Positions 8,749-18,540 of a DNA stretch of 64,000 bases are shown here, one piece after another. The stretch's first letter is position 1, and the number at the start of each line of letters is the position of its first letter. The notes below the pieces were generated by a model. It saw only the letters and a program-made list of their open reading frames with translations, ran no database searches and had not been told where the DNA came from. Source of the stretch: Holophagales bacterium (lineage in GTDB: Bacteria; Acidobacteriota; Thermoanaerobaculia; Multivoradales; Multivoraceae). Position numbers and translations under genes: made by a program. Location of the stretch: positions 15,111-79,110 of the forward strand of contig VXVC01000003.1 of assembly GCA_009836625.1 (NCBI GenBank), in the 5' to 3' direction.

Positions 8749-9948
8749 ATGAACCGTCTCGTTTGCCTTGCTGCTGTAGCTCTGTTGCTCATCGCCGCCT
8801 GCGGAGGCGGCGACCCGGTCTCGGAAGCGGATGCGCCGATCACCATCGGTGCGATTTTCGACCTGACCGGCGCGACCTCGGACGTGGGCACCCTGTACGC
8901 CGAGGCGATCCGCGATTACTACGCCCGCCTGAACGAACTCGGCGGCATCGCCGGCCGCGAGGTCGACCTGCTGTGGAACGACTACGGCTACGACGTGGCG
9001 AAGGCCGAGCAGCTCTACTCCGAGTACGTCCAGGCCGGAGCGGTCATGTTCATGGGTTGGGGCACCGGTGACACGGAAGCCCTGCGTGGCCGGATCGCGG
9101 CGGACCGCATTCCCTTCGTCTCGGCATCGTTCTCTCACGTACTGGGAGATCCGTCCGAGGCCCCCTTCAACTTCCTCGTCGGCACGACCTACAGCGACCA
9201 GCTCTTCATCCTGCTCGACTACCTGATCGAAGAGGCGGAAGCCACGGGAGGCGAGATGCCGAACGTCGCCCTGATGCACCACCCGAGTCCGTTCGGTCTC
9301 TCGCCGTGGCGCCAGGGAGGCGAGGACTACGCGAAGCAGCGCGGCATCGAGATGGCGCCGCACGAGATGGCGCGGGGCAACACGGACTTCAGCGCCACGC
9401 TGACCCGGATCGCCGAATCCGGCGCCAACACGGTCGTGTTCCAGAACACGTCGGGACCGGTTTCCATTGCCGTCAAGAACGCGCGGGACCTGGGCCTGGA
9501 CCTGCGCTTCGCCTGCCTGAACTACTGCAGCAACGAGGTGCTGGTGGATCTGGCGGCCGAGGCCGCGGAAGGTGTTCTGGCTTCGATCATCTACTCGCCG
9601 CCGGGCGAGGGGATCGACGGCCTGAACGAAGCGGCCGAGTACCTCGCGTCCAAGGGCGGGTCGATCGACGAGGAGGGGTTGCTCTACGGCCAGGGCTGGG
9701 CGGTCGCCAGCCTGGTGACCGAGGCGATCGAACGCGCGGCCGCGGCCGGCGAAGTGACCGGCGACTCCATCTTCGCTGCCTTCGAGACCTTCGACGGCTG
9801 GGACACCGGCGGTGTGACCGCGCCGGTCACTTTCACGTCCACCGACCATCGCGGCATCAAGGGCATGAGGATTTTCGAGATCAGGGAAGGCAAGTTCCAA
9901 CCCGTGACCGAGATGCGGATGGCCTCCACCCTGGAGGCGGCCGAGTAG
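8749..9948 (+). CDS. livK: ABC transporter substrate-binding lipoprotein, LivK/LivJ type
   Basis: A 399-residue periplasmic binding protein of the Leu/Ile/Val type. The signal peptide ends in a lipobox (LLIAAC, Cys about residue 20) followed by GGG, so it is an anchored lipoprotein. Mature features include ITIGAIFDLTGATSDVG at the N terminus, typical of the family's ligand cleft. An AGGAG lies eight bases upstream and the ATG begins a clean signal sequence, so the longer open frame from 8695 is rejected. It feeds substrate to LivHM/LivFG. Given the acyl-CoA ligase in the operon, the ligand may be an organic or aromatic acid and not an amino acid. Confidence 0.92.
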   Translation: MNRLVCLAAVALLLIAACGGGDPVSEADAPITIGAIFDLTGATSDVGTLYAEAIRDYYARLNELGGIAGREVDLLWNDYGYDVAKAEQLYSEYVQAGAVMFMGWGTGDTEALRGRIAADRIPFVSASFSHVLGDPSEAPFNFLVGTTYSDQLFILLDYLIEEAEATGGEMPNVALMHHPSPFGLSPWRQGGEDYAKQRGIEMAPHEMARGNTDFSATLTRIAESGANTVVFQNTSGPVSIAVKNARDLGLDLRFACLNYCSNEVLVDLAAEAAEGVLASIIYSPPGEGIDGLNEAAEYLASKGGSIDEEGLLYGQGWAVASLVTEAIERAAAAGEVTGDSIFAAFETFDGWDTGGVTAPVTFTSTDHRGIKGMRIFEIREGKFQPVTEMRMASTLEAAE

Positions 9949-9962
9949 GGCAGGCCCAAGCC

Positions 9963-10757
<795 letters not shown>

Positions 10758-10768
10758 ACACTGGGTGC

Positions 10769-10786
10769 GCCGGCCTTCTGGCCGGC
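10769..10786. terminator. GC-rich hairpin between convergent livF and tyrA
   Basis: A perfect 7-bp inverted repeat GCCGGCC / GGCCGGC with a four-base TTCT loop lies 11 bases past livF and faces tyrA from the other side. There is no T-run, so it would be a weak or factor-assisted bidirectional terminator. Confidence 0.45.
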
Positions 10787-10823
10787 ATCAGGTGCGATGC
10801 CGCGAAGCGGCTAGCACGAGTCG

Positions 10824-11606
10824 CTAGCGGTCAGGCCCGTCTGCCGTGGCCTCCTGCTCGATCGCCTCTTCGATCTCCCGAAGCCTCTCCCGGAGTTCCT
10901 TGCGGGCCGCGGCGGCGAAGGGGTTTTCGCGGGCGATGGTCAGGAACAGGTCGTCCGAGTCGTCGCGGAGGTTCTCCTCGATCTTCATCATGTGCCGGTA
11001 GGCGACCGTGCCGAGGGCCGGGTCCGGCACATGAATCTCCCTGAGCGCCTTGGCCATCCAGTGGGTGAGGCCCTGGATGTAGGCCATCTCCGAGTCGTGC
11101 TCCTCGGCTGACATCTCGAGCACCTGGAGTTCCAGGTCCGACTCGAGGAAGGTTCTCACCGCCTCGACGCGTTCGCTGTCGACCGGGCGCTCGGGGAGGC
11201 AGAGCACGACCTTCAGGCCGCGGATCCCGCCGCGACCGCTCTGGGGACCGAACATCGGGTGCGTGCCGATGAACTGGACCTGCCGGGGCAGGCGCTGCTC
11301 GAGGATCCGGAGCGGCTTCACCTTGACCGAGGCGACGTCGACGACCAGCGCACCCGGTGCGAGGCGCGGGGCCAGGTCGGCGATCAGCCCGTAGAGATCC
11401 TGGACCGGGACCGCCGGGATCACGATGTCGCAGCCGGCGCAGCCTTCCAGGCCCGTCCAGCGCGCGCCCAGAGCTGCAGCTTCCGCGCTCAGGTCGCGGC
11501 GATCCCAGACTTGGACGTCGAACCGGCCGCCCAGGTGCCGGACCAGGAAGCGGCCGAAGCTGCCGAGACCGACGATGCCGATCGTCCTTGCCCAGCAGCC
11601 CTGCAC
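10824..11606 (-). CDS. tyrA: prephenate dehydrogenase
   Basis: A 260-residue NAD(P)-dependent enzyme that oxidatively decarboxylates prephenate to 4-hydroxyphenylpyruvate for tyrosine synthesis. The Rossmann motif GIVGLGSFG is at about 9-17. The family's D-V-A-S-V-K, GTHPMFGPQSG and a histidine-containing helical dimerisation part (QGLTHWMAKAL) follow. There is no chorismate mutase or ACT domain, so it is a monofunctional short form. The start is GTG at 11606, six bases after a -10-like TAGGAT, with no ribosome site in between. Confidence 0.88.
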   Translation of the reverse strand: MQGCWARTIGIVGLGSFGRFLVRHLGGRFDVQVWDRRDLSAEAAALGARWTGLEGCAGCDIVIPAVPVQDLYGLIADLAPRLAPGALVVDVASVKVKPLRILEQRLPRQVQFIGTHPMFGPQSGRGGIRGLKVVLCLPERPVDSERVEAVRTFLESDLELQVLEMSAEEHDSEMAYIQGLTHWMAKALREIHVPDPALGTVAYRHMMKIEENLRDDSDDLFLTIARENPFAAAARKELRERLREIEEAIEQEATADGPDR

Positions 11607-11612
11607 CGGGCG

Positions 11613-11618
11613 ATCCTA
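11613..11618 (-). promoter_or_regulatory. -10-like hexamer TAGGAT, likely leaderless tyrA start
   Basis: TAGGAT on the minus strand ends six bases before the tyrA GTG at 11606, the spacing expected when transcription begins on the start codon. Confidence 0.45.
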
Positions 11619-11683
11619 GCTTGCGCCGCAGAACGCTACTTGTGCGCTTGCGGGGCAAGCTCCGGCACCGTTGCCGGTTCCCC

Positions 11684-11689
11684 TACAAT
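11684..11689 (+). promoter_or_regulatory. -10-like hexamer TACAAT before the dipeptidase gene
   Basis: TACAAT lies 27 bases before the ATG at 11717, and a strong GGAGGAGGGA ribosome site at 11701-11710 lies between. This unit therefore has a short leader, unlike several neighbours. Confidence 0.45.
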
Positions 11690-11716
11690 CGCGTGCTGCG
11701 GGAGGAGGGAACCAGG

Positions 11717-13003
11717 ATGAGAAGACCAACCGGCGCTGTTCTTGGCGCCGTCGTGGCCGCGGCCGTGAGCTATGGTTCAGCGCCCGTGACCGACGCTCAG
11801 GAGGATCGCGCCAGCCGGGAGCACGTACTCGAGCTGCTCCGGGACGTGCCGCTGATCGACGGGCACAACGACGTGCCGTGGCAGTACCGGACGCGGGTTT
11901 CGAACCACCTCGACGAGATCGACTTCCGGGATACCACGGCGCTCGAGCCACCGATGCACACCGACCTGCGGCGCCTGAAGCAGGGGGGAGTGGGCGCCCA
12001 GTTCTGGTCGGTCTACATCCCGACCTCCTACACCGGCGCCGGCGCGGCCCGGGTCGTGTTCGAGCAGGTCGACCTGACCAGGAGGCTGATCGAGCGCTAC
12101 CCGGAGGACCTGGAGCTGGCCCTCAGCGCGGACGACATCGAGCGCGTACACGCCGCGGGCAGGGTCGCGTCCCTGCTCGGCGCCGAGGGCGGCCACTCGA
12201 TCGAGTCGTCCCTCGGCGTCCTGCGGCAGTTGTACGAGGTCGGCGTTCGTTACATGACGCTGACCCACGGGAGCAACGTCGCCTGGGCGGATTCGGCGAC
12301 CGACCAGCCGGCACACGGGGGGCTGACGGCCTTCGGCCGGCGGGTGATTCGGGAGATGAACCGGCTCGGCATGCTGGTCGACCTCTCCCACGTTTCTCCG
12401 CAGACGATGCACCATGCGCTGGACGAGTCCGAAGCGCCGGTCATCTTCTCCCACTCCTCGGCGTTCGCGGTCACCGCCAGCCCTCGCAACGTGCCTGACG
12501 ACGTCCTGCGCCGGCTGGCCGAGAACGGCGGCGTGGTCATGGTCACGTTCGTACCGTCGTTCGTCAACGAGAACGTGCGGGAGTCCTTCCAGCGCGTGGA
12601 TGCGGAACGCCGTCGACTGATGACCGCGGGCACCGCGCCGGAGGAGATCCGCAGGCGGTTGATGGCCTGGCGAAGCGAGAACCCGGGCGCCCAGGCATCC
12701 CTCAACGACGTGGCCGACCACATCGACCACATCCGCGGTCTGATCGGTACGGCGCACCTGGGGATCGGCTCCGACTACGACGGGATCCCGACCGTGCCGG
12801 TCGGCCTCGAGGACGCCTCGACGTTCCCGGACCTGTTCGTGGAACTCGTTCGGCGGGGCTACAGCGACGACGAACTGAAGGACATCGCGGGCCGCAGTTT
12901 CCTGCGCGCCATGCGCGCCGCGGAGGCCACGGCCCGGCGCCTGCAGGCCGCGGAACCCCCGGCCGACGACCTGATCGAAGAACTGGACGGCGAGAATGGT
13001 TGA
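11717..13003 (+). CDS. membrane dipeptidase, peptidase family M19
   Basis: A 428-residue zinc dipeptidase of the renal dipeptidase type with an N-terminal signal peptide (about residues 1-27, ending near DAQ), so it is exported. The zinc ligands are readable: H50 and D52 in IDGHNDVPW, then the bridging glutamate in LGAEGGHSIE, LTHGSNVAWAD, the histidine of VDLSHVS and FSHSS, and a closing GIGSDYDG. Substrates would be dipeptides, possibly with D-residues at the C terminus. A GGAGGAGGGA site six bases before ATG sets the start. It is followed by the Nudix gene with an 8-base overlap. Confidence 0.92.
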   Translation: MRRPTGAVLGAVVAAAVSYGSAPVTDAQEDRASREHVLELLRDVPLIDGHNDVPWQYRTRVSNHLDEIDFRDTTALEPPMHTDLRRLKQGGVGAQFWSVYIPTSYTGAGAARVVFEQVDLTRRLIERYPEDLELALSADDIERVHAAGRVASLLGAEGGHSIESSLGVLRQLYEVGVRYMTLTHGSNVAWADSATDQPAHGGLTAFGRRVIREMNRLGMLVDLSHVSPQTMHHALDESEAPVIFSHSSAFAVTASPRNVPDDVLRRLAENGGVVMVTFVPSFVNENVRESFQRVDAERRRLMTAGTAPEEIRRRLMAWRSENPGAQASLNDVADHIDHIRGLIGTAHLGIGSDYDGIPTVPVGLEDASTFPDLFVELVRRGYSDDELKDIAGRSFLRAMRAAEATARRLQAAEPPADDLIEELDGENG

Positions 13004-13862
13004 TCAGGCGACCTCCCCTGTGGCTGCCCGGCACGCTTCGACCGTCCTCCTGTTGCGGGACAGCGACCGCGGGGTGGAGGTGTTCATGGAACGCCGCCAC
13101 ATTCAGTCCGACTTCGTCGGAGGCGCCTACGTCTTCCCGGGCGGCCGGGTCGACCCCGAAGACCGGGTGGACGAAGCGCTGTGCCACGGTCTCAGCGACC
13201 GCGAGGCGAGCGCCCGGCTCGCGCTCGAAGAAGGCGGCCTGACCTTCTACGTCGCCGCGATCCGGGAGTGCTTCGAGGAGGCGGGCGTTCTGCTGGCCTA
13301 TGACCGGGACGGACAGATCCTCGACTTCTCGGACCGGGCGGTCGAGCAGCACTTCGAAGGTCTGCGAGCCGAGTTGAATGCCGGCGAACGGTCCCTGCTC
13401 GAAATCGCCGCCGCCGAAGGGCTGACCCTTGCCACGGACCGCATCAGCTACTGGGCGCACTGGATCACCCCCGAGGGCCAGCCGCGACGCTACGACACCC
13501 GCTTCTTCGTGACGCGTGCTCCTCAGAACCAGACCGCAGCCCACGACGACCACGAACTGACGAGTTCCGCCTGGGTCACCGCCCGGGAAGCGCTCGAGCG
13601 CGGCCGTCGCAAGGAGTGGATGATCATCTTCCCCACCATCCGTAACCTGCAGAAGCTCTCCCGGTTCGAGACCGCCGACGCCGCCATCGCCGCCGTCGAC
13701 GCCCAGGCGGAGTTCCCGGTCATGCAGCCCCGCGTACTGATGGGCCGGACACCGGACGAACCGGCGCGAGCCGTGCTGCCCGGCGACGAGGGCTACGAGG
13801 AAGCGGCAATGCGCCCCTCCGCGGCGAACGTCAAGGACTGGCAGCGGGCCTTCAGCCGCTAG
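12996..13862 (+). CDS. Nudix hydrolase, NUDT19-like
   Basis: A 288-residue Nudix-fold pyrophosphatase. FPGGRVDPEDR at about residues 48-58 starts a split Nudix box that resumes about 30 residues later as RECFEEAGVLL. The long insertion within the box is typical of NUDT19-like coenzyme A diphosphatases and relatives. Substrate could be CoA or acyl-CoA, or another nucleoside diphosphate derivative. It overlaps the dipeptidase gene by eight bases and precedes an MBL-fold gene by 11 bases, so the three form one unit. Confidence 0.85.
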   Translation: MVDQATSPVAARHASTVLLLRDSDRGVEVFMERRHIQSDFVGGAYVFPGGRVDPEDRVDEALCHGLSDREASARLALEEGGLTFYVAAIRECFEEAGVLLAYDRDGQILDFSDRAVEQHFEGLRAELNAGERSLLEIAAAEGLTLATDRISYWAHWITPEGQPRRYDTRFFVTRAPQNQTAAHDDHELTSSAWVTAREALERGRRKEWMIIFPTIRNLQKLSRFETADAAIAAVDAQAEFPVMQPRVLMGRTPDEPARAVLPGDEGYEEAAMRPSAANVKDWQRAFSR

Positions 13863-13873
13863 GGCGCCTGACA

Positions 13874-14734
13874 GTGAACACCCTCCTGAAGGGCACGCCG
13901 GTGCGGCTGTCCGAGCGCGTCGTGCGCGTCACCCAGGACAACCCGGGCATGTTCACCGGCCCGGGCACGAACACCTACGTCATCGGCGGTGACGGCGGCC
14001 CGGCCTTCGTGCTCGACCCCGGGGAAGAGGACGACGCCCACTTCGAGGCCGTCCTGAGCGCGGTCGGCGACCGGAAGGTGGCGGCCGTGCTGATCAGCCA
14101 TACGCACCGCGACCACTGGCCCCTGGCCCCGCGGATCGCCGAGCACACAGGCGCCGAGATCCGCGCCTTCAGCGAGCAGCCGCCGTTCACCGCGGGCCCG
14201 CGCCTCGAGGACGACTTCCGGCTCTCAGCCGGCGCTACGACCCTGGTAGCCCTCCACACCCCGGGCCACGCCAGCGACCACCTCTGCTTCCTGCTGGAGG
14301 AAGAACGGGCCGTCTTCACGGCCGACCTGGTGATGGGCTGGTCGACCTCGATCATCGCTCCACCCGACGGCAACCTGAACCAGTACATGGCCTCCCTCGA
14401 GCGGCTCCTCGAGTTAGGCCGGGGCGACGGCATCGACATCCTGTACCCGGGCCACGGCGAGTCGATCAAGCCACCGCTCGACCGGGTCCGCGAGATCCAT
14501 CGCCACCGCCAGCAACGCACCGACCAGGCTCTCGAAGCCATTGCCGCCGGCGTCGCCACCATCCCCGAGATGGTCGAGCGCATCTACACCGACGTCGACC
14601 CCAAGCTCCACGGTCCCGCCGCCTTCTCGCTACGGGCACACCTGGATGCGTTGGTCGAAGAGGGCAAGGTGGCCGAGACCGAGCCGGGTCGATACGAGCT
14701 AGCGGTGAATCGGCGTGGTGCGGGAGGCGGCTGA
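13874..14734 (+). CDS. metallo-beta-lactamase-fold hydrolase, LACTB2-like
   Basis: A 286-residue MBL-fold protein. The metal-binding motif HTHRDH is at 76-81, with later ligands in HTPGHASDH (about 129-137), TADLVMG and YPGHGE. The last 70 residues look like the winged-helix tail of LACTB2-type proteins (FSLRAHLDALVEEGKV). LACTB2 relatives include endoribonucleases and thioesterase-like hydrolases, and the substrate cannot be chosen here. The start is GTG, 11 bases after the Nudix stop. The gene converges on the TPR gene 15 bases away. Confidence 0.86.
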   Translation: MNTLLKGTPVRLSERVVRVTQDNPGMFTGPGTNTYVIGGDGGPAFVLDPGEEDDAHFEAVLSAVGDRKVAAVLISHTHRDHWPLAPRIAEHTGAEIRAFSEQPPFTAGPRLEDDFRLSAGATTLVALHTPGHASDHLCFLLEEERAVFTADLVMGWSTSIIAPPDGNLNQYMASLERLLELGRGDGIDILYPGHGESIKPPLDRVREIHRHRQQRTDQALEAIAAGVATIPEMVERIYTDVDPKLHGPAAFSLRAHLDALVEEGKVAETEPGRYELAVNRRGAGGG

Positions 14735-14749
14735 GGCCGCTGTCGCGCG

Positions 14750-16765
14750 TCAGCGCCGCCAGGGCGCCCGGACCGGTCGACCAGCCTGGTACGCGGCCAG
14801 CCGCTTCCGGGCATCCGGCAGCGCTTCTGTCGCCCCGGCACGTTCCAGGTTCTCGATGAGCCGTTGCTGCCAGGCGACGGCCTGCTCGAAGTCGCCGGTC
14901 TCGGCGTAGGCGAGGGCGACAGCAGCGCCGTGGGCCGGGGTCTGGGCGCGCTGGAACAGGTCGGTGGCCAGGTTCAGGGCCATGGCTCCGTCCCGGACGG
15001 AGTCGTCTTCGGAGGCGGCCAGGACCTCGGCTAGGAGCAGGGCAAAGAAGCCGCTGCCACCCTGGTCGGGAAGTGCGAGGGTCTGTTCCAGCATGAGGCG
15101 GACCCGGGCGTCTTCGCCGGCGAGCAGCAGGGCGGTTACCTCGGCCGCGCGGGCCCTGCTGTCGCCGGGGTCGAGTTCGAGCGCGCGGCGGGCGGCGAGG
15201 GCGGCTTCCGTGAACTGGCCCAGCCGGCCGAGCGCCGTGCCCAGGTTGAAGTACCCCTCCTTCAGTGTCGGGTTGGCCGCGATGGCCCGCTGGTAGAGGG
15301 GAATCGCCTCCTCGTAGCGCTCCTGCTGGGTGCGGATGTTGCCGAGTTCGAAGTGGGCCTGACTCAACAGGGGCGGGTCGGCCCCGGCTTCGATCAGTTG
15401 CTCGAAGCGGCGGGCGGCCGAGGCCGGCCGGCCGAGTTCCTGTTCGATTCGGCCGAGCAGCAGCACGATCTCGCGATCGAATCCGAAGTCCGCCAGCAGG
15501 GACTCGAATTCGCGGAGGGCGAGTTCCCGGCGGCCGCCGAGCCGGTAGTTGCCTGCCCGGTGGAAGCGGAGATTGCGATCGTCCGGGGCCAATTCCAGTG
15601 CGCGGGTCAGGGCTTCCGCGGCTTCCAGGTGGTCGTCCGTCTCGCCGAGACTTCTTGCCAACTCCACCCACGCCGGCCCGAACGAGGGTTCGATCTCGAC
15701 CGCGCGCCGGAGCCGCTGGGCCGCGGCCTGGTAGCGCCCCTCGTTGTTGTAGAGCAGCCCGGTCTGGAACAGGAGCCCGACATCGTTCGGGCTCAGGTTC
15801 AGGGCCTCCTGGTACCACATGGCGGCTTCCGCCCGCCGGCCCATGCCCTCCAGCGCCGTCGCCAGCGACCTCTTCGCCGCCGCGCTCTCCGGATAGTCGC
15901 GGACCGCCTCCCGGAACCGCTCTTCGGCGGTCTCGAACGCGTTCGCTGCCAGCGCGACGCGCCCGAGCAGCAACTGGGCCCCGATGCCGGTCGCTGACTC
16001 CTTGATTTCCGCGGCGATCGGGTCGGCGAAGGCCACCGTGGCTTCACCCCGGAGTTCCATCGCGGCGCGCATCGCCGCGTCGTCGCCGAGCGCGCGGTGA
16101 GCAAGGGCGATGTGGTAGTGGAGCGAATCGGCCCGCGGCTGCTCCCGCAGTGCCGTCCGGAAGTGCTGGAGCGCCGTGGTCGGGTCGTCCGTCTCGAAGG
16201 CGACGCGGCCGAGACCGAAGTGAGCCGCAGCCGTGGATCCGGGCAGTGCGAGGGCGCGCTGATAGTGGCCGCGAGCCTCTTCGTACCGTCCCAGCTCAAG
16301 ATGCACACGGCCGAGGCGGATCGCGGTCGCGGCGTCGTCGGGACGGAGCGTCCTGGCCAGGTCATAGGCCTCGACCGCTTCCTCGAGCTCTCCCAGGTGC
16401 TCCGCGGCGCTGCCGAGCAGATAGCGCCAGCGGAAGTTCCGGGGCTGCAGCTCCGCGGCGTTGGTGAGGCAGGCTCTCGCGGCCGGCAGGAGGTCGTAGA
16501 CGAGGTAGAGCTGGCCAGCGTCGCCGAACAGGAGCCCCAACTGCTCGGCCGCGGCGCCGGTCGGCGTCCCCCGGGCGAGCGCCTCCTCGAGCAACCCGCG
16601 CTGCTGGTCGATCTGGTCGCGTACGGCCTCGTCGACCCCGCGCAGGTCGACTTCGGGCACCGGGATCAGCGTGGGCGTTGCGGTCTGTGCGTGGAGACCG
16701 GTGGCGAGAGGCGCCAGGAGCGCGATGATCAGCGCGCCGTCACGGAGGCGGATTGGCTTCGTCAT
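14750..16765 (-). CDS. exported tetratricopeptide-repeat protein
   Basis: A 671-residue protein with a signal peptide (residues 1-27, ending LHAQ) and TPR units along nearly all of its length, recognised by recurring A-x-x-x-LG-x-x-Y-x-x-A and P-x-x-x-x-A patterns. It is probably a periplasmic scaffold. It overlaps the upstream CRTAC1 gene by four bases and is the last of three coupled genes, so it likely works with those two secreted proteins. No catalytic motif was seen. Confidence 0.85.
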   Translation of the reverse strand: MTKPIRLRDGALIIALLAPLATGLHAQTATPTLIPVPEVDLRGVDEAVRDQIDQQRGLLEEALARGTPTGAAAEQLGLLFGDAGQLYLVYDLLPAARACLTNAAELQPRNFRWRYLLGSAAEHLGELEEAVEAYDLARTLRPDDAATAIRLGRVHLELGRYEEARGHYQRALALPGSTAAAHFGLGRVAFETDDPTTALQHFRTALREQPRADSLHYHIALAHRALGDDAAMRAAMELRGEATVAFADPIAAEIKESATGIGAQLLLGRVALAANAFETAEERFREAVRDYPESAAAKRSLATALEGMGRRAEAAMWYQEALNLSPNDVGLLFQTGLLYNNEGRYQAAAQRLRRAVEIEPSFGPAWVELARSLGETDDHLEAAEALTRALELAPDDRNLRFHRAGNYRLGGRRELALREFESLLADFGFDREIVLLLGRIEQELGRPASAARRFEQLIEAGADPPLLSQAHFELGNIRTQQERYEEAIPLYQRAIAANPTLKEGYFNLGTALGRLGQFTEAALAARRALELDPGDSRARAAEVTALLLAGEDARVRLMLEQTLALPDQGGSGFFALLLAEVLAASEDDSVRDGAMALNLATDLFQRAQTPAHGAAVALAYAETGDFEQAVAWQQRLIENLERAGATEALPDARKRLAAYQAGRPVRAPWRR

Positions 16766-18540
16766 GGTGCCTCGTCTTCCCGCTCGTCGCGCCGTTCACC
16801 GGTGCCGCGAACCAGGGGAGTGTAGGCCCTGGGCGGGGGCGCGGGCCACTCCTCGATCGTCCCGTCCGTCCACTGGACCTCGACGCGGTCGATTCGGGGG
16901 CCGCCCGATGGGATCGCGATCCGGGGATCTCCCCAGGAGGCGTAACTCCCGCCGCCCCCGGCAAGTCGGACCAGCGGCGGTGCTCCCGTTCGGTGCACGC
17001 GCACGGTGACGCCGGATGCTGGCCGGTGGCCGCGGCTCGCGTCCAGCAGGGGCGCCACGCCGAGCCAGCCGGCGTCCGTGTCGGCCCGGTTAAGCAGTAA
17101 CCGGGCGGGGCCGTTGTTGTTCGTGATGACGAGGTCCGTGTCGCCGTCGTTGTCCACGTCGCCGGCGGCCAGACCGCGACTGACGAACGGGGTCTCGCCA
17201 TCGAGTCGTCCGGTGGGCGCCGGTTCGAAGCGGCGCCCGACCCCGCCACCGGCCACGTTCAGGAAGGCCTGGTTCGGTTGATCGAGGGGGAACGGATCGT
17301 CTTCCGTGCGTGGTCTTCCGGCGGCGAACGTGACGGCGCCGTTGACCGCCGCGAGATCGAGCCAGCCGTCGTTGTCGAGGTCGACGAAGGCAGTGCCGAA
17401 GGACGTTGCGTCCCAGCTCGGCCGGCCGAGACCGGTCGCGTTCGTGCGATCCCGGAACTGGACCGCGCCCGGTTGCGAGTCGTTCCGGTAGAGCGTGTTC
17501 GTCTCGCGGTGGAAATGGGTCAGGAACAGGTCGAGGTCGCCGTCTCCGTCGTAGTCGCCGGCCGCGACGCCCATGCTCGCCTCGGCCTCGCCGTCCGCGT
17601 TGAGAGCCGCGCCGCTGATCAGCCCCTCCTCGACCAGTTGGCCGTTGCCCCCGTTGAGCCAGAGGTGATTCGGCATCAGATCGTTCGCGACGTAGAAGTC
17701 GAGTCTCCGGTCGCCATCGAGGTCGGCCGCGAGGATGCCCAGCCCGTTTCCCGGTCGCACCGCGGTCAGGCCGCCCGTGATCGTCGCGTTCTCAAATCCT
17801 CCGGAGCCGTCGTTCACCAGCAAGCCGTCGGGCGCCGGCTGGTAGGCGCTCGGCAGACAGTAGTCGACCTCTCCCCGCTCGGTCAGACAGGTCTTGTGCG
17901 TGGCTAGGGAGAAGTTGAGGTAGTTCACGATGAACAGGTCGAGGTCCAGGTCGCCGTCATAGTCGGCTGCCGCCGCGGCGACGCTCCAGCGGGGATCGCC
18001 CGTACCGCTCGCCTCGGTGCGGTCGCTGAAGGTCCCGTCGCCCTCGTTGTGCCAGAGCTGGTTGGCCCCCAGGTTCAGGACGTAGAGGTCCACCCAGCCG
18101 TCGTTGTCGAGATCCGCCGCGACGACGCCCATGCCGTAGCCCGTGGCCGCGATGCCGCTCTCCTCGGTGACGTCGATGAAGCGGACCGTGGCGCGGTCGT
18201 CGCTCAACTCCAGGTCGTTGCGGTACAGGCGGTCCCGGGGTGGCCAGTCGCCCGTCCACGGTGTGGTCGCGGAGTTCCGGTCTCCGTCGTTGCCGAGGAG
18301 GTTGCCCTGGACCAGGTAGAGGTCGAGATCACCGTCGTTGTCGTAGTCGAAGAGCGCCGCGCCGGCGCCGACGACTTCCGGGTAGTAGAGCTGCCCGCTC
18401 ATGCCGTTCCAGTGCTCGAAGGCGAGACCGGCACTTCTGGTGGCGTCGGTGAAGAGGACTTCACGCTCTCCCGCGCGCGCGGGGCCGGACAGCACGGCTG
18501 CCGCTAACGCAACGGCGGCGCCGGCGGTGTGCGCCCTCAT
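16762..18540 (-). CDS. CRTAC1-family exported protein (FG-GAP repeats, ASPIC/UnbV)
   Basis: A 592-residue secreted protein with a signal peptide ending near residue 23 (ARA). At least six FG-GAP/VCBS calcium-binding loops of the DYDNDGDLDLY type run through residues 55-500 and should form a beta-propeller. The C terminus (about 500-585) matches the ASPIC/UnbV domain, with GHRPASGVTVRVHRTG and IDRVEVQWTDGT. Such proteins are exported or cell-surface and of unknown biochemical role. It overlaps the genes on both sides by four bases. Confidence 0.9.
   Translation of the reverse strand: MRAHTAGAAVALAAAVLSGPARAGEREVLFTDATRSAGLAFEHWNGMSGQLYYPEVVGAGAALFDYDNDGDLDLYLVQGNLLGNDGDRNSATTPWTGDWPPRDRLYRNDLELSDDRATVRFIDVTEESGIAATGYGMGVVAADLDNDGWVDLYVLNLGANQLWHNEGDGTFSDRTEASGTGDPRWSVAAAAADYDGDLDLDLFIVNYLNFSLATHKTCLTERGEVDYCLPSAYQPAPDGLLVNDGSGGFENATITGGLTAVRPGNGLGILAADLDGDRRLDFYVANDLMPNHLWLNGGNGQLVEEGLISGAALNADGEAEASMGVAAGDYDGDGDLDLFLTHFHRETNTLYRNDSQPGAVQFRDRTNATGLGRPSWDATSFGTAFVDLDNDGWLDLAAVNGAVTFAAGRPRTEDDPFPLDQPNQAFLNVAGGGVGRRFEPAPTGRLDGETPFVSRGLAAGDVDNDGDTDLVITNNNGPARLLLNRADTDAGWLGVAPLLDASRGHRPASGVTVRVHRTGAPPLVRLAGGGGSYASWGDPRIAIPSGGPRIDRVEVQWTDGTIEEWPAPPPRAYTPLVRGTGERRDEREDEAP

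Noticed and set aside
11693..11717. GTG at 11693 as the dipeptidase start
   Set aside because: It lies only three bases from the -10-like element, and the ATG at 11717 has a strong ribosome site and a clean signal peptide.
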